A stretch of DNA of 8,433 nt, taken from NCBI GenBank assembly GCA_023435265.1, contig JAEYRZ010000006.1:1-8433 (forward strand). The letters run 5' to 3'. The notes under the pieces are model-generated. The model saw nothing but the letters and a program-made list of their open reading frames with translations, was not told the DNA's origin and ran no database searches. This document shows positions 1 through 5,948 of the stretch, one piece after another. This DNA comes from Pseudomonadota bacterium (GTDB taxonomy: Bacteria > Desulfobacterota > Desulfobacteria > Desulfobacterales > Desulfosarcinaceae). The position numbers were made by a program, and so were the translations under genes. Position 1 is the first letter of the stretch; each line of letters starts with the position of its first letter.

Positions 1-290
1 GCGCCGGGGATGGTGCGCGGCCGCGCCGCATCGGGCGGCGGCCCGCTTCCTGCGGCATCCTCAAAACGCATCAGGCTCTGGCCCACCGTGACGATCTGGC
101 CGGGTTGGACTTCGATGGAGGCCACTACGCCGCTGAAGGGAGAAGGAATATCCACGGCGGCTTTGTCCGTCTCCACGGTGAGGATCAGATCGCCCTCGGA
201 AATGGACTGCCCGGCCGTGACGTGCACGGCAAGCACTTCGCCTTCATGGACGCCTTCGCCCAGGTCGGGTAATTTGAATTCTCGCGCCAT
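1..290 (-). CDS. pdhC: Dihydrolipoamide acyltransferase (E2), N-terminal lipoyl domain, partial
   Basis: This is the E2 core subunit of a 2-oxoacid dehydrogenase complex, which takes the acyl group from E1 on a swinging lipoyl arm and passes it to coenzyme A. Only about the first 96 residues are in the window; the gene continues past the left edge. They form one lipoyl domain: it opens with FKLPDLGEG (residues 5-13), and the lipoylated lysine is K43 in the motif VETDKA. The domain ends near MRFED (about residues 76-80). A proline- and alanine-rich linker follows, as expected before a peripheral-subunit-binding domain. The ATG is preceded on its own strand by a perfect AGGAGG (300-305) nine bases away, which fixes the start. 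It is the last of three same-strand genes after E1 alpha and E1 beta. The catalytic domain is out of view, so pyruvate as substrate is inferred from the neighbours; a branched-chain E2 is possible. Confidence 0.9.
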   Translation of the reverse strand, partial: MAREFKLPDLGEGVHEGEVLAVHVTAGQSISEGDLILTVETDKAAVDIPSPFSGVVASIEVQPGQIVTVGQSLMRFEDAAGSGPPPDAARPRTIPG

Positions 291-463
291 CCCGCTGTCC
301 CTCCTCATTGTGCATATTGAACGAACGAGCAAACAGCAAGCCCGTTCAGGCATTGATGCTCAGTCGGATGATCAAGGCCGGGCGCTCCCGTACTTCGGGT
401 GGAACAGCCCCATTCTTTCCTGGTTTTCGATTGTCTCCATCATCGGCCGTATTCGAGAGAGAA
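291..463. other. 173-base gap between E1 beta and E2
   Basis: The gap is unusually long for an operon of this type. I see no convincing small gene, strong promoter or terminator in it. A short inverted repeat (CCCG 387-390 with CGGG 396-399) and a looser one (TGAACG 318-323 with CGTTCA 343-348) are present, neither followed by a T-run on the minus strand. E2 is probably still transcribed from the E1 promoter but has its own strong ribosome binding site. Confidence 0.4.
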
Positions 464-1444
464 TTACTGCTCCAAAATATGGCGCACCTGCCGGACGATC
501 CGCCCGACATTCGGCAGGTAATCGTTTTCGCGGCTGAAGAGCGGGATAATGATATCGAATCCGGTGATGCGCGCCACGGGTGCTTCCAGGTAGTAAAAGG
601 CATGCTCCATCAGGCGCGCGACGATTTCGGCGCCGGGGCCGAAGCTGCGCGGTGCCTCGTGGATCACGGCGGCGCGGCCGGTCTTGAGGATGGAGTCGGT
701 GAGGGTACGGTCGTCCAGGGGTGAAATCGTCAACAGATCGATCACTTCGGCGGCCAGGCCGTCTTCTGCGGCGAGCTGTTCGGCCGCGGCCAGCGTGGGC
801 GCCAGCATGGCGCCGTAGGAAATCAGGGTGACCGCATCGCCCTCTTGCACCACGCGCGCCCGGCCGATGGGCAGCGTTTCCGGTTCCTCGGGCACCTCTT
901 CGCGAAAGGCGCGGTAGAGCGCCTTGGATTCATAGAAGACCACCGGGTCGGGGTCTCGGATCGCGCTGAGCAGCAGGGCGCGGGCGTTGCGCGGCGACGA
1001 GGGGATCACCATTTTCAGTCCCGGGGTATGAGCCCAGTATGCCTCGCGGCTTTCGGAATGGTGCTCCAGGGCGCGCACACCGCCGCCGTAGGGCATGCGC
1101 AATACCATGGGCACGCTGAAGCGCCCCTGGGTGCGCCAGCGCAGCCGCGCGGCATGATTCTCCATCTGATGGAAGCAGTGATAGCTGAATCCGGAGAACT
1201 GGATTTCACACACCGGCCGCAGACCGTATACGGCCATGCCGATCCCCATCCCGGCGAGCGCCGACTCGGCCAGCGGCGTATCGACTACGCGCTCTTCCCC
1301 GAACTGCTGGATCAGGCCGTCGGTCACGCGGAACACCCCGCCGTCCAGCCCTACGTCCTCGCCCATGACGATCACGCGCGCGTCCCGTGCCATCTCCTGG
1401 CGCAAGGCCAGGTTGAGGGCCTGCACCATGGTCAGTTTGGCCAT
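464..1444 (-). CDS. pdhB: Pyruvate dehydrogenase-type E1 component, beta subunit
   Basis: This is the beta half of the alpha2-beta2 thiamine-diphosphate E1 enzyme, which decarboxylates a 2-oxoacid and reductively acylates the lipoyl arm of E2. It has 326 residues, the normal length for the family (about 325-340). The pyrimidine-binding half carries GEDVG (28-32) and DTPLAE (55-60), whose Glu60 is the residue expected to activate the thiamine ring. It also has the family stretch PYGGGVRALEHHSES (118-132). The C-terminal transketolase-like domain shows SYGAM (209-213) and LLTISPLD (237-244). A weak GGGAAG (1453-1458) lies eight bases ahead of the ATG, and the gene begins 48 bases after the E1 alpha stop, so the two are probably co-transcribed. 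Sequence reading alone does not separate pyruvate from branched-chain or acetoin dehydrogenases; pyruvate is my best guess. Confidence 0.93.
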   Translation of the reverse strand: MAKLTMVQALNLALRQEMARDARVIVMGEDVGLDGGVFRVTDGLIQQFGEERVVDTPLAESALAGMGIGMAVYGLRPVCEIQFSGFSYHCFHQMENHAARLRWRTQGRFSVPMVLRMPYGGGVRALEHHSESREAYWAHTPGLKMVIPSSPRNARALLLSAIRDPDPVVFYESKALYRAFREEVPEEPETLPIGRARVVQEGDAVTLISYGAMLAPTLAAAEQLAAEDGLAAEVIDLLTISPLDDRTLTDSILKTGRAAVIHEAPRSFGPGAEIVARLMEHAFYYLEAPVARITGFDIIIPLFSRENDYLPNVGRIVRQVRHILEQ

Positions 1445-1492
1445 GCGTCCATCTTCCCGATAGTACTTTCAAGTCACTTCACTCAACGAGGA

Positions 1493-2599
1493 TCAGGCCG
1501 CTCCCTTTTCCCCGTTCCGCGCCTCAAGCTCCTGTTCCAGCTCCCGCCGCTGACGCTCCAACTGGGGTGGCAGTTCAGCGTAAAGGTGGTCGAACATCTG
1601 CAGCGGATCGTGCGGTGCGCGCATGCGCGCCTCGGCGCTTTCGACGGCAGCCTGAATCTGGCTGTCGATATCGGCCTCGATGCGGGTGGCCGCCGATGCG
1701 GTCAACAGCCCCTTGCCGATGAGATAATTCTGGAACCGGGGCAGCGGGTCCCGCCGCTGCCATTCGCGCTCCTCTTCGGCGGAGCGGTAGCGCCGCGGAT
1801 CATCCGCGGTGGTATGCATGATCAGGCGATAAGTCACACACTCCACCAGCGTCGGTCCTTCACCGGCGCGGGCGCGCGCCACCGCCTCGCCGGCCGCGGC
1901 GTACACAGCCAGCAGATCGTTGCCGTCCACCTGGATGCCGGCCATGCCGTAAGCCAGCGCCTTCTGGGCGATGGTGCGCGATCGGGTCTGCTTGTCGCGC
2001 GGCACGGAAATGGCCCATTGGTTGTTCTGGCAGACAAAAACCACCGGCACGCGGAATACGGCGGCGCAGTTCATGGCCTCGTGGAAATCGCCCTGCGAGG
2101 TGGCGCCGTCGCCGAAGAAGGTCATCACTACGTCGTCGCGCCGGCGGTAGCGGGCGGCCCAGGCCAGGCCGACGGCATGCAGAACCTGCGAACCCACCGG
2201 TACGGCGATGGGAAAGCTGGTAGCGCCTTCGGGCAGCGCCATGCCTTCATTGAAGCCGTTGTTGTAGAGAATCGAATCCTCGAGGCTGCGGCCGCGCCAC
2301 AGGTCGGCGGCCAGTTCGCGGAAGGAGGGCACCATCCAGTCCGAGGGCCGGAGGTGCGCCGCTGCGCCCAGGTGGGCCGCCTCCTGCCCCTTGACCGGCG
2401 GAAAGGTGCCGATCCGTCCCTGGCGCTGCAGGTTGAGCAGGCGCTCGTCGAACTTGCGCGCCAGCAGCATGGTGCGGTGCAGCCGGGTCAGCGTTTCGGC
2501 CGGAATGTGCGGTTCGAGCGCCTCATCCAGATGTCCGTGTTCATCCAGGATCGAAAGATATTCGATGCTCGCGGCAAGGTCTATGGGTCGTCTGGGCAC
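1493..2599 (-). CDS. pdhA: Pyruvate dehydrogenase-type E1 component, alpha subunit
   Basis: This is the alpha half of the E1 decarboxylase. It binds the diphosphate of thiamine diphosphate and magnesium and works as an alpha2-beta2 tetramer with the next gene's product. The 368 residues match the family length. The cofactor motif runs from GDG (163-165) to NN (192-193), reading GDGATSQGDFHEAMN at its start and CQNNQWAIS at its end. The active-site loop is HTTADDPRRYR (262-272), a form common in bacterial pyruvate dehydrogenase alpha subunits. The C-terminus (about 345-368) is highly charged and probably helical. The start is GTG, chosen because GGGGAGGAG (2603-2611) sits directly upstream and no better ATG is in reach. 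It is the first gene of the E1 alpha, E1 beta, E2 set. Acetoin or branched-chain dehydrogenase is the main alternative reading. Confidence 0.93.
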   Translation of the reverse strand: MPRRPIDLAASIEYLSILDEHGHLDEALEPHIPAETLTRLHRTMLLARKFDERLLNLQRQGRIGTFPPVKGQEAAHLGAAAHLRPSDWMVPSFRELAADLWRGRSLEDSILYNNGFNEGMALPEGATSFPIAVPVGSQVLHAVGLAWAARYRRRDDVVMTFFGDGATSQGDFHEAMNCAAVFRVPVVFVCQNNQWAISVPRDKQTRSRTIAQKALAYGMAGIQVDGNDLLAVYAAAGEAVARARAGEGPTLVECVTYRLIMHTTADDPRRYRSAEEEREWQRRDPLPRFQNYLIGKGLLTASAATRIEADIDSQIQAAVESAEARMRAPHDPLQMFDHLYAELPPQLERQRRELEQELEARNGEKGAA

Positions 2600-2683
2600 C
2601 GGCTCCTCCCCGAAGTGTCCGCCCGCCAGGATTCTCAGCAGGCAGTGAACGTAAGGAGTCGCGTACGTGGCAGGCTGTATGTA

Positions 2684-2711
2684 ACTATGGGGGGCCTTTC
2701 CGAACAGTCAA
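2684..2711 (-). promoter_or_regulatory. Candidate sigma-70 promoter for the dehydrogenase genes
   Basis: On the minus strand TTGACT (2706-2711) matches the -35 consensus at five of six positions. CATAGT (2684-2689) matches the -10 at four of six, with a 16-base spacer. Transcription would start near 2677 and give a leader of roughly 80 bases before the E1 alpha GTG. The assignment rests on pattern only. Confidence 0.35.
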
Positions 2712-2816
2712 GCCACGATGCGTCTCTCCACAAACCGAGAGCGCCCAGATCCAGGCGGGACGCAGGTGCCCGGAAAACACGGAAGCGACCGTGCGCTGGC
2801 CGCCGTGTCCCAAGGC

Positions 2817-2841
2817 AAAACCGCCGGCAGCATGAGGTTTT
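2817..2841 (-). terminator. Weak candidate terminator hairpin after the MOSC gene
   Basis: Eighteen bases after the MOSC stop codon on the minus strand, AAAACC (2836-2841) can pair with GGTTTT (2817-2822) around a 13-base GC-rich loop. The stem is short and ends in only four T residues, so it would be a poor terminator at best. If it fails, the MOSC transcript could read into the dehydrogenase genes. Confidence 0.2.
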
Positions 2842-2859
2842 AGAGCGAATTCCAGCTTT

Positions 2860-3288
2860 TCAAATGAACGTGATGGGATCGCCCACTTTGATGGCGCCGT
2901 CCTTGAGCACCTTTGCGAAGACGCCCTCTTTGGGCATGATGCAGTCCCCGGCCTTGTAGAAAATGGCGCACTTCTTATGGCATTCCTTGCCGATCTGGGT
3001 GATTTCCACCTCGGCCCGATCGCCCAGGCGCAGGCGCGTGCCCACCGGCACCTCGAGCCACTCGATGCCCTCGGTGGCGATATTTTCGGCAAAGGCACCG
3101 AAGTCGACCTCCAGACCCTGGTCGCGGGAGCGGGCGATGCTTTCGGAAGCCAGGAAGCTCACCTGCCGGTGCCACTCGCCGGCGTGGGCGTCGCCTTCAA
3201 GGCCGTGATTTACGATCAGCAGGGCCGAGTCGACCAGATCTTTTTGAGTGCCTTTGCGTTTGCTGACAGCAATGGAGACTATTTTCAC
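2860..3288 (-). CDS. Small stand-alone MOSC-domain protein
   Basis: MOSC domains occur at the C-terminus of molybdenum-cofactor sulfurases and as small free proteins thought to handle sulfur or a molybdenum cofactor. This 142-residue protein is a single domain. It opens with the strand KIVSIAVSKRKG (2-13) and has GLEGDAHAG (29-37), FAENI (66-70) and LEVPVGTRLRLGD (78-90). The cysteine pair KECHKKCAIF (101-110) includes Cys103, at the position of the family's conserved, proposed sulfur-carrying cysteine. The open frame extends back to 3525, but the extra 79 residues are low in family resemblance and run through the divergent control region. I therefore chose the GTG at 3286-3288, which is preceded by GAGGCGG and begins exactly at the usual MOSC N-terminus. 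No molybdenum-cofactor genes are nearby in the window, so its partner is unknown. Confidence 0.82.
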   Translation of the reverse strand: MKIVSIAVSKRKGTQKDLVDSALLIVNHGLEGDAHAGEWHRQVSFLASESIARSRDQGLEVDFGAFAENIATEGIEWLEVPVGTRLRLGDRAEVEITQIGKECHKKCAIFYKAGDCIMPKEGVFAKVLKDGAIKVGDPITFI

Positions 3289-3301
3289 GATTCCGCCTCG
3301 G

Positions 3302-3317
3302 GGCGCCGGTCGGCGCC
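3302..3317 (-). repeat. GC-rich hairpin in the MOSC leader
   Basis: GGCGCC (3302-3307) and GGCGCC (3312-3317) form a six-base-pair stem around a four-base loop. It sits about 14 bases upstream of the MOSC GTG and just ahead of its likely ribosome binding site. In the mRNA it could tune translation, but it may simply reflect high GC content. Confidence 0.3.
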
Positions 3318-3441
3318 GCATGTTGAGATGTAACAGCCTCAATCCCATATCATTCAATGCGCTCGGAGCCAAGCGCCGAAAATTGACCCCGCCCGTTTTC
3401 ATTCGCGGAGCGATCGCATGTGGATTTGACATATTGAGCGG

Positions 3442-3466
3442 GGGGTCGGGGTCGATATCGGGGTCG
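3442..3466. repeat. Three direct copies of GGGGTCG
   Basis: GGGGTCG occurs at 3442-3448, 3448-3454 and 3460-3466, with ATATC between the second and third copies. The cluster lies between the divergent MOSC and cobalamin genes. It could be a binding site for a regulator or a chance low-complexity run. Confidence 0.4.
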
Positions 3467-3471
3467 CAACG

Positions 3472-3488
3472 AATCGCACCATGCGATT
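3472..3488. promoter_or_regulatory. Perfect inverted repeat, possible operator
   Basis: AATCGCA (3472-3478) and TGCGATT (3482-3488) are perfect inverted copies separated by CCA. The centre is about 34 bases upstream of the candidate -35 of the riboswitch transcript, a position typical for an activator or a dimeric regulator. The geometry is seen directly; the operator role is inference. Confidence 0.35.
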
Positions 3489-3513
3489 GCCCCATTTTGA
3501 TCCGCCATTGCAC

Positions 3514-3541
3514 TTGACTTCCCATTCGGATTTAGGATAGC
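3514..3541 (+). promoter_or_regulatory. Candidate promoter of the cobalamin operon
   Basis: TTGACT (3514-3519) is a five-of-six match to the -35 consensus. The -10 is weak: GATAGC (3536-3541) at a 16-base spacing matches three of six. Transcription would start near 3548, only a few bases before the first riboswitch stem at 3554. That fits a leader beginning at the aptamer and is the main support for this call. Confidence 0.4.
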
Positions 3542-3553
3542 AGCAGGATTCAT

Positions 3554-3730
3554 TGTCCAGGCGCTCGCCCGCGAGCATAAAAGGGAACCCCGTGAAAATC
3601 GGGGACGGGCCCGCCGCTGTGACCCTGCCCGACGTCGCGTCGGGAACCCGGCCGCCGTTGCGCGCCACTGTCCTGAAAAGGATGGGAAGGCCGCGGCCGG
3701 TGGGGGGAAGTCAGAAGACCTGCCCGGACA
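3554..3730 (+). ncRNA. Cobalamin (adenosylcobalamin-type) riboswitch aptamer
   Basis: The conserved cobalamin aptamer elements are present in order. The closing stem P1 pairs TGTCC (3554-3558) with GGACA (3726-3730), extended by GG/CC after one mismatch. Then come AAGGGAA (3581-3587), the GTGAAAATC stretch (3592-3600), and the core GACGGGCCCGCCGCTGTGA (3604-3622). GCCACTG follows (3664-3670), then a small TCCT-GAAA-AGGA hairpin (3671-3682), GGGAAGGC (3684-3691) and finally the B12 box AAGTCAGAAGACCTGCC (3708-3724). Binding of a cobalamin cofactor to this RNA is known to lower expression of the downstream gene, here a B12 receptor. The exact corrinoid preference cannot be read from the sequence. 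Confidence 0.96.
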
Positions 3731-3758
3731 TCCGTCGGCCGTGTGGCGTGGACCACCA

Positions 3759-3827
3759 CCGGACCATGATCAGGCGATAAAAGGGCAATCCCGGATCGAT
3801 GCAAGCCGTCGGTCCGGGATTTTTTTT
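3759..3827 (+). terminator. Riboswitch expression platform: intrinsic terminator with competing antiterminator
   Basis: AATCCCGGA (3787-3795) pairs with TCCGGGATT (3813-3821), followed directly by a T-run to 3827: a strong rho-independent terminator 41 bases before the btuB start. CCGGACC (3759-3765) is perfectly complementary to GGTCCGG (3811-3817), which overlaps the 3' arm, so the two pairings exclude each other. This is the layout of a transcription-attenuating riboswitch, with the terminator favoured when B12 is bound. The pairing is seen in the sequence; the switching direction follows from how this riboswitch class works. Confidence 0.88.
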
Positions 3828-3868
3828 GCCTCCCGGACCCCAAGGCGAAGAGAAGGAGAAGGATCGGT

Positions 3869-5803
3869 ATGCGCAGGATGATATTGTCCGGATTGGTGTT
3901 GATGCTGCTCTGCACGGGGGCGCGGGCCCAGAATCCCGGTGTGACCATGGAGACCGTGGTGGTCACGGCCAGCCGCGAAGCGGAAAAGGTATCGGCCGTG
4001 CCCGACCACATCACGGTGATCGACAGCGCGGCGATCGCCGAATCCAATGCCCAGAACGTCCCCGAACTGCTGCTGGAGCAGGGCATCCATGTCAGCGACC
4101 TGGGCGGCACGCGGCGCAACTACTCCGTCGATCTGCGCGGCTTCGGCGAAAGCGCACCGGCCAACACGCTGGTGCTGGTGGACGGCCGGCGGGTCAACCA
4201 GCCGGACCTGAGCGCCGCAGACTGGGTGCTGATTCCCCTGGAACGCATCGAGCGCATCGAGGTGATCCGCGGCGGCCGCGGCAGCGTGCTGTACGGAGAC
4301 AACGCGGCGGGCGGCGTGATCAACATCATCACTCGCGAGGCGCGCGAAACCGGCGGCGAGGTTTCCGCCGGGTACGGCAGTTACGAAACATTCCGCGGCG
4401 CAGCCTGGACCGGCGCGGCCGGGGAGCGGTGGACGCTCGATCTTTCGGGAACCTATTTCGACAGCGACGGCTACCGCGACAACAGCGCCAATCGAATGAA
4501 GGACCTGGGCCTGGCCCTGCGCTACGATCCGACCGACCGCCTGCGCCTCTATTTCAACAGCGGCTATCACGACGACCGTACGGGGCTGCCGGGCGCACTC
4601 AAGGAGAGCGATTTCGATACCGGATTCGACCGCACCGACACCCTGTACCCGGACAATTTTTCCGAAACCGAAGATTATTACGCGCAGGCCGGGCTGGAAC
4701 TGGGCATTTTCGGCGACGATACGTTTAAACTGGACAGTTCGTACCGCCAGCGGGACAAGGCCTTCAAGTTATTCTACCTGAGCGGCAACGCCGAATACGA
4801 AACCGTGCTGGACACCATGACCCTTTCGCCTCAACTGGTGCTGCGCCAGGATCTCGGTCCGCTGGCCAACCGCTTGATCGTCGGAGTCGATTATTCCGCG
4901 GCCGAAGAAGACATCAGCGGCGGAACCGAGCTGGAAAAGCAGGGTTTCGCCTATTACCTGCACGACGAGATCGAAGTGGCCCGGGGACTGACCCTCTCGG
5001 GCGGCTACCGCCACGACAAAGCCGCTTATGAATTCAAACCGAGCGAACCCGACGAAGCCGACTTCCGGCAGGATGTCTATCATGGCGGAATCAACTGGGC
5101 CTTCGGCGCCGGTTCCCACCTTTACGCCAGTTACGCCAAGAGTTTCCGTTATCCGCTGCTGGATGAACTTTTCCTCTTCTCCGGCAGCATCGACACCGAA
5201 CTCGAAGATCAGACCTCCGATCACTACGAGGTGGGGGCCGGATTGGCCGTCAGCGAGCGCCTGCATCTGAACCTGGCGCTCTTTCACATCCTGACGCGGG
5301 ACGAAATCTTCTACGACAAGGTCAACTGGGCCAATACCAATCTGGACGGCGATACGCTGCGCACCGGCCTGGAGGCGGGAGCGACCTGGCGCGGCCGGCA
5401 GCTCGGGATGGGATTGAATTACACCTATATCGACACCGAAATCGACGGCGGCCGTTTCGACGGCAAGGAGATCCCGCATGTGCCCACCCACACCGGCGCG
5501 GCGTGGGCCGACTACACCTTCACGAACGGTCTGTTCCTGGCGCTCAAGGGGATCTACGTGGGGGAACGGCCCTTCTTCGCCGATTTCGACAACAGCCTGC
5601 CGGACCAGGAAGATTATTTTCTGCTCAACGCAAAGGTCAAATACCCGTTCCACTTCTTGACCTTCTTCATCGATCTGAACAATATTCTCGACGAGACGTA
5701 CGCTTCGTACGGAGGGAACGACGACCCGGCGGGGGTGGATCAGGCTGCATATTATCCTTCGCCCAGGTTCAACTGGATGGCTGGCGTCAGCGCCGCCTTC
5801 TAG
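3869..5803 (+). CDS. btuB: TonB-dependent vitamin B12 receptor, BtuB-like
   Basis: This outer-membrane beta-barrel receptor should import cobalamin into the periplasm using energy passed on by TonB. The 644 residues fit the BtuB family (about 600-650). A signal peptide is clear: MRR, a hydrophobic stretch (4-15), and a likely cut after ARA at residue 20. The TonB box TVVVTASR (29-36) is followed by the plug domain (about 37-157), with LRGFGE (89-94), LVLVDGRRV (101-109) and the plug end VLYGDNAAGGVINIIT (140-155). The remaining ~485 residues show alternating aromatic and polar strands and end in phenylalanine, as required for barrel insertion. AAGGAG (3853-3858) precedes the ATG. The cobalamin riboswitch directly upstream is the strongest evidence for the substrate; the barrel alone would not distinguish B12 from an iron siderophore. 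Expression should rise when B12 is scarce. Confidence 0.92.
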   Translation: MRRMILSGLVLMLLCTGARAQNPGVTMETVVVTASREAEKVSAVPDHITVIDSAAIAESNAQNVPELLLEQGIHVSDLGGTRRNYSVDLRGFGESAPANTLVLVDGRRVNQPDLSAADWVLIPLERIERIEVIRGGRGSVLYGDNAAGGVINIITREARETGGEVSAGYGSYETFRGAAWTGAAGERWTLDLSGTYFDSDGYRDNSANRMKDLGLALRYDPTDRLRLYFNSGYHDDRTGLPGALKESDFDTGFDRTDTLYPDNFSETEDYYAQAGLELGIFGDDTFKLDSSYRQRDKAFKLFYLSGNAEYETVLDTMTLSPQLVLRQDLGPLANRLIVGVDYSAAEEDISGGTELEKQGFAYYLHDEIEVARGLTLSGGYRHDKAAYEFKPSEPDEADFRQDVYHGGINWAFGAGSHLYASYAKSFRYPLLDELFLFSGSIDTELEDQTSDHYEVGAGLAVSERLHLNLALFHILTRDEIFYDKVNWANTNLDGDTLRTGLEAGATWRGRQLGMGLNYTYIDTEIDGGRFDGKEIPHVPTHTGAAWADYTFTNGLFLALKGIYVGERPFFADFDNSLPDQEDYFLLNAKVKYPFHFLTFFIDLNNILDETYASYGGNDDPAGVDQAAYYPSPRFNWMAGVSAAF

Positions 5804-5935
5804 CAGCCTGCTGAAAAACGAGCATCGAGCCGTCAGGCAAGGCGCGCGGCTTTCAAAAAGCGCAGCATACACGCAGTATGTGAACATTTTTGAAAGCTGC
5901 GCAACGCAGCATCACGGCTTGAGGCGAAGTTATTG
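5804..5935. repeat. Long imperfect hairpin element between btuB and exbB
   Basis: This gap holds a nested inverted repeat. The main stem pairs GCGCGGCTTTCAAAAA (5844-5859) with TTTTTGAAAGCTGCGC (5887-5902), 16 base pairs with one G-U. The tip pairs CATAC (5866-5870) with GTATG (5876-5880) around ACGCA. An outer arm pairs CGAGCCGT (5826-5833) with ACGGCTTG (5914-5921). The left end, beginning GCAGCCTGCTGAAAAACG right after the btuB stop, resembles a dispersed intergenic repeat I associate with Desulfobacterota and some other proteobacteria; that link is memory only. No open frame of interest lies inside. In RNA it would fold strongly and could protect the btuB 3' end or reduce read-through to exbB. 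The outer boundaries are approximate. Confidence 0.75.
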
Positions 5936-5948
5936 AATAGGACATCCG

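Noticed and set aside
387..399. CCCG/CGGG hairpin as a terminator between E1 beta and E2
   Set aside because: Only four base pairs and no T-run on the minus strand.
845..2959. A 704-residue open frame on the plus strand
   Set aside because: It lies opposite the E1 beta, E1 alpha and MOSC genes, has a low-complexity His/Gly/Arg-rich composition and no family motif. It is a GC-rich antisense shadow.
3428..3433. Perfect TTGACA as a -35 element on the plus strand
   Set aside because: The sequence 15-19 bases downstream is G-rich with nothing like a -10 element.
3289..3525. N-terminal extension of the MOSC frame to an ATG at 3525
   Set aside because: The extra 79 residues lack family resemblance and would cross the divergent promoter region. 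The GTG at 3288 matches the family's normal start.
3553..3780. A 75-residue open frame on the plus strand
   Set aside because: It coincides almost exactly with the cobalamin riboswitch, so it is structured RNA rather than protein.
4769..5887. A 372-residue open frame on the minus strand
   Set aside because: It is antisense to the barrel of the B12 receptor, and its sequence shows no recognisable domain.
5849..5897. The repeat hairpin as an intrinsic terminator for btuB
   Set aside because: No T-run follows the 3' arm on either strand in the required position. The A and T tracts are inside the stem.
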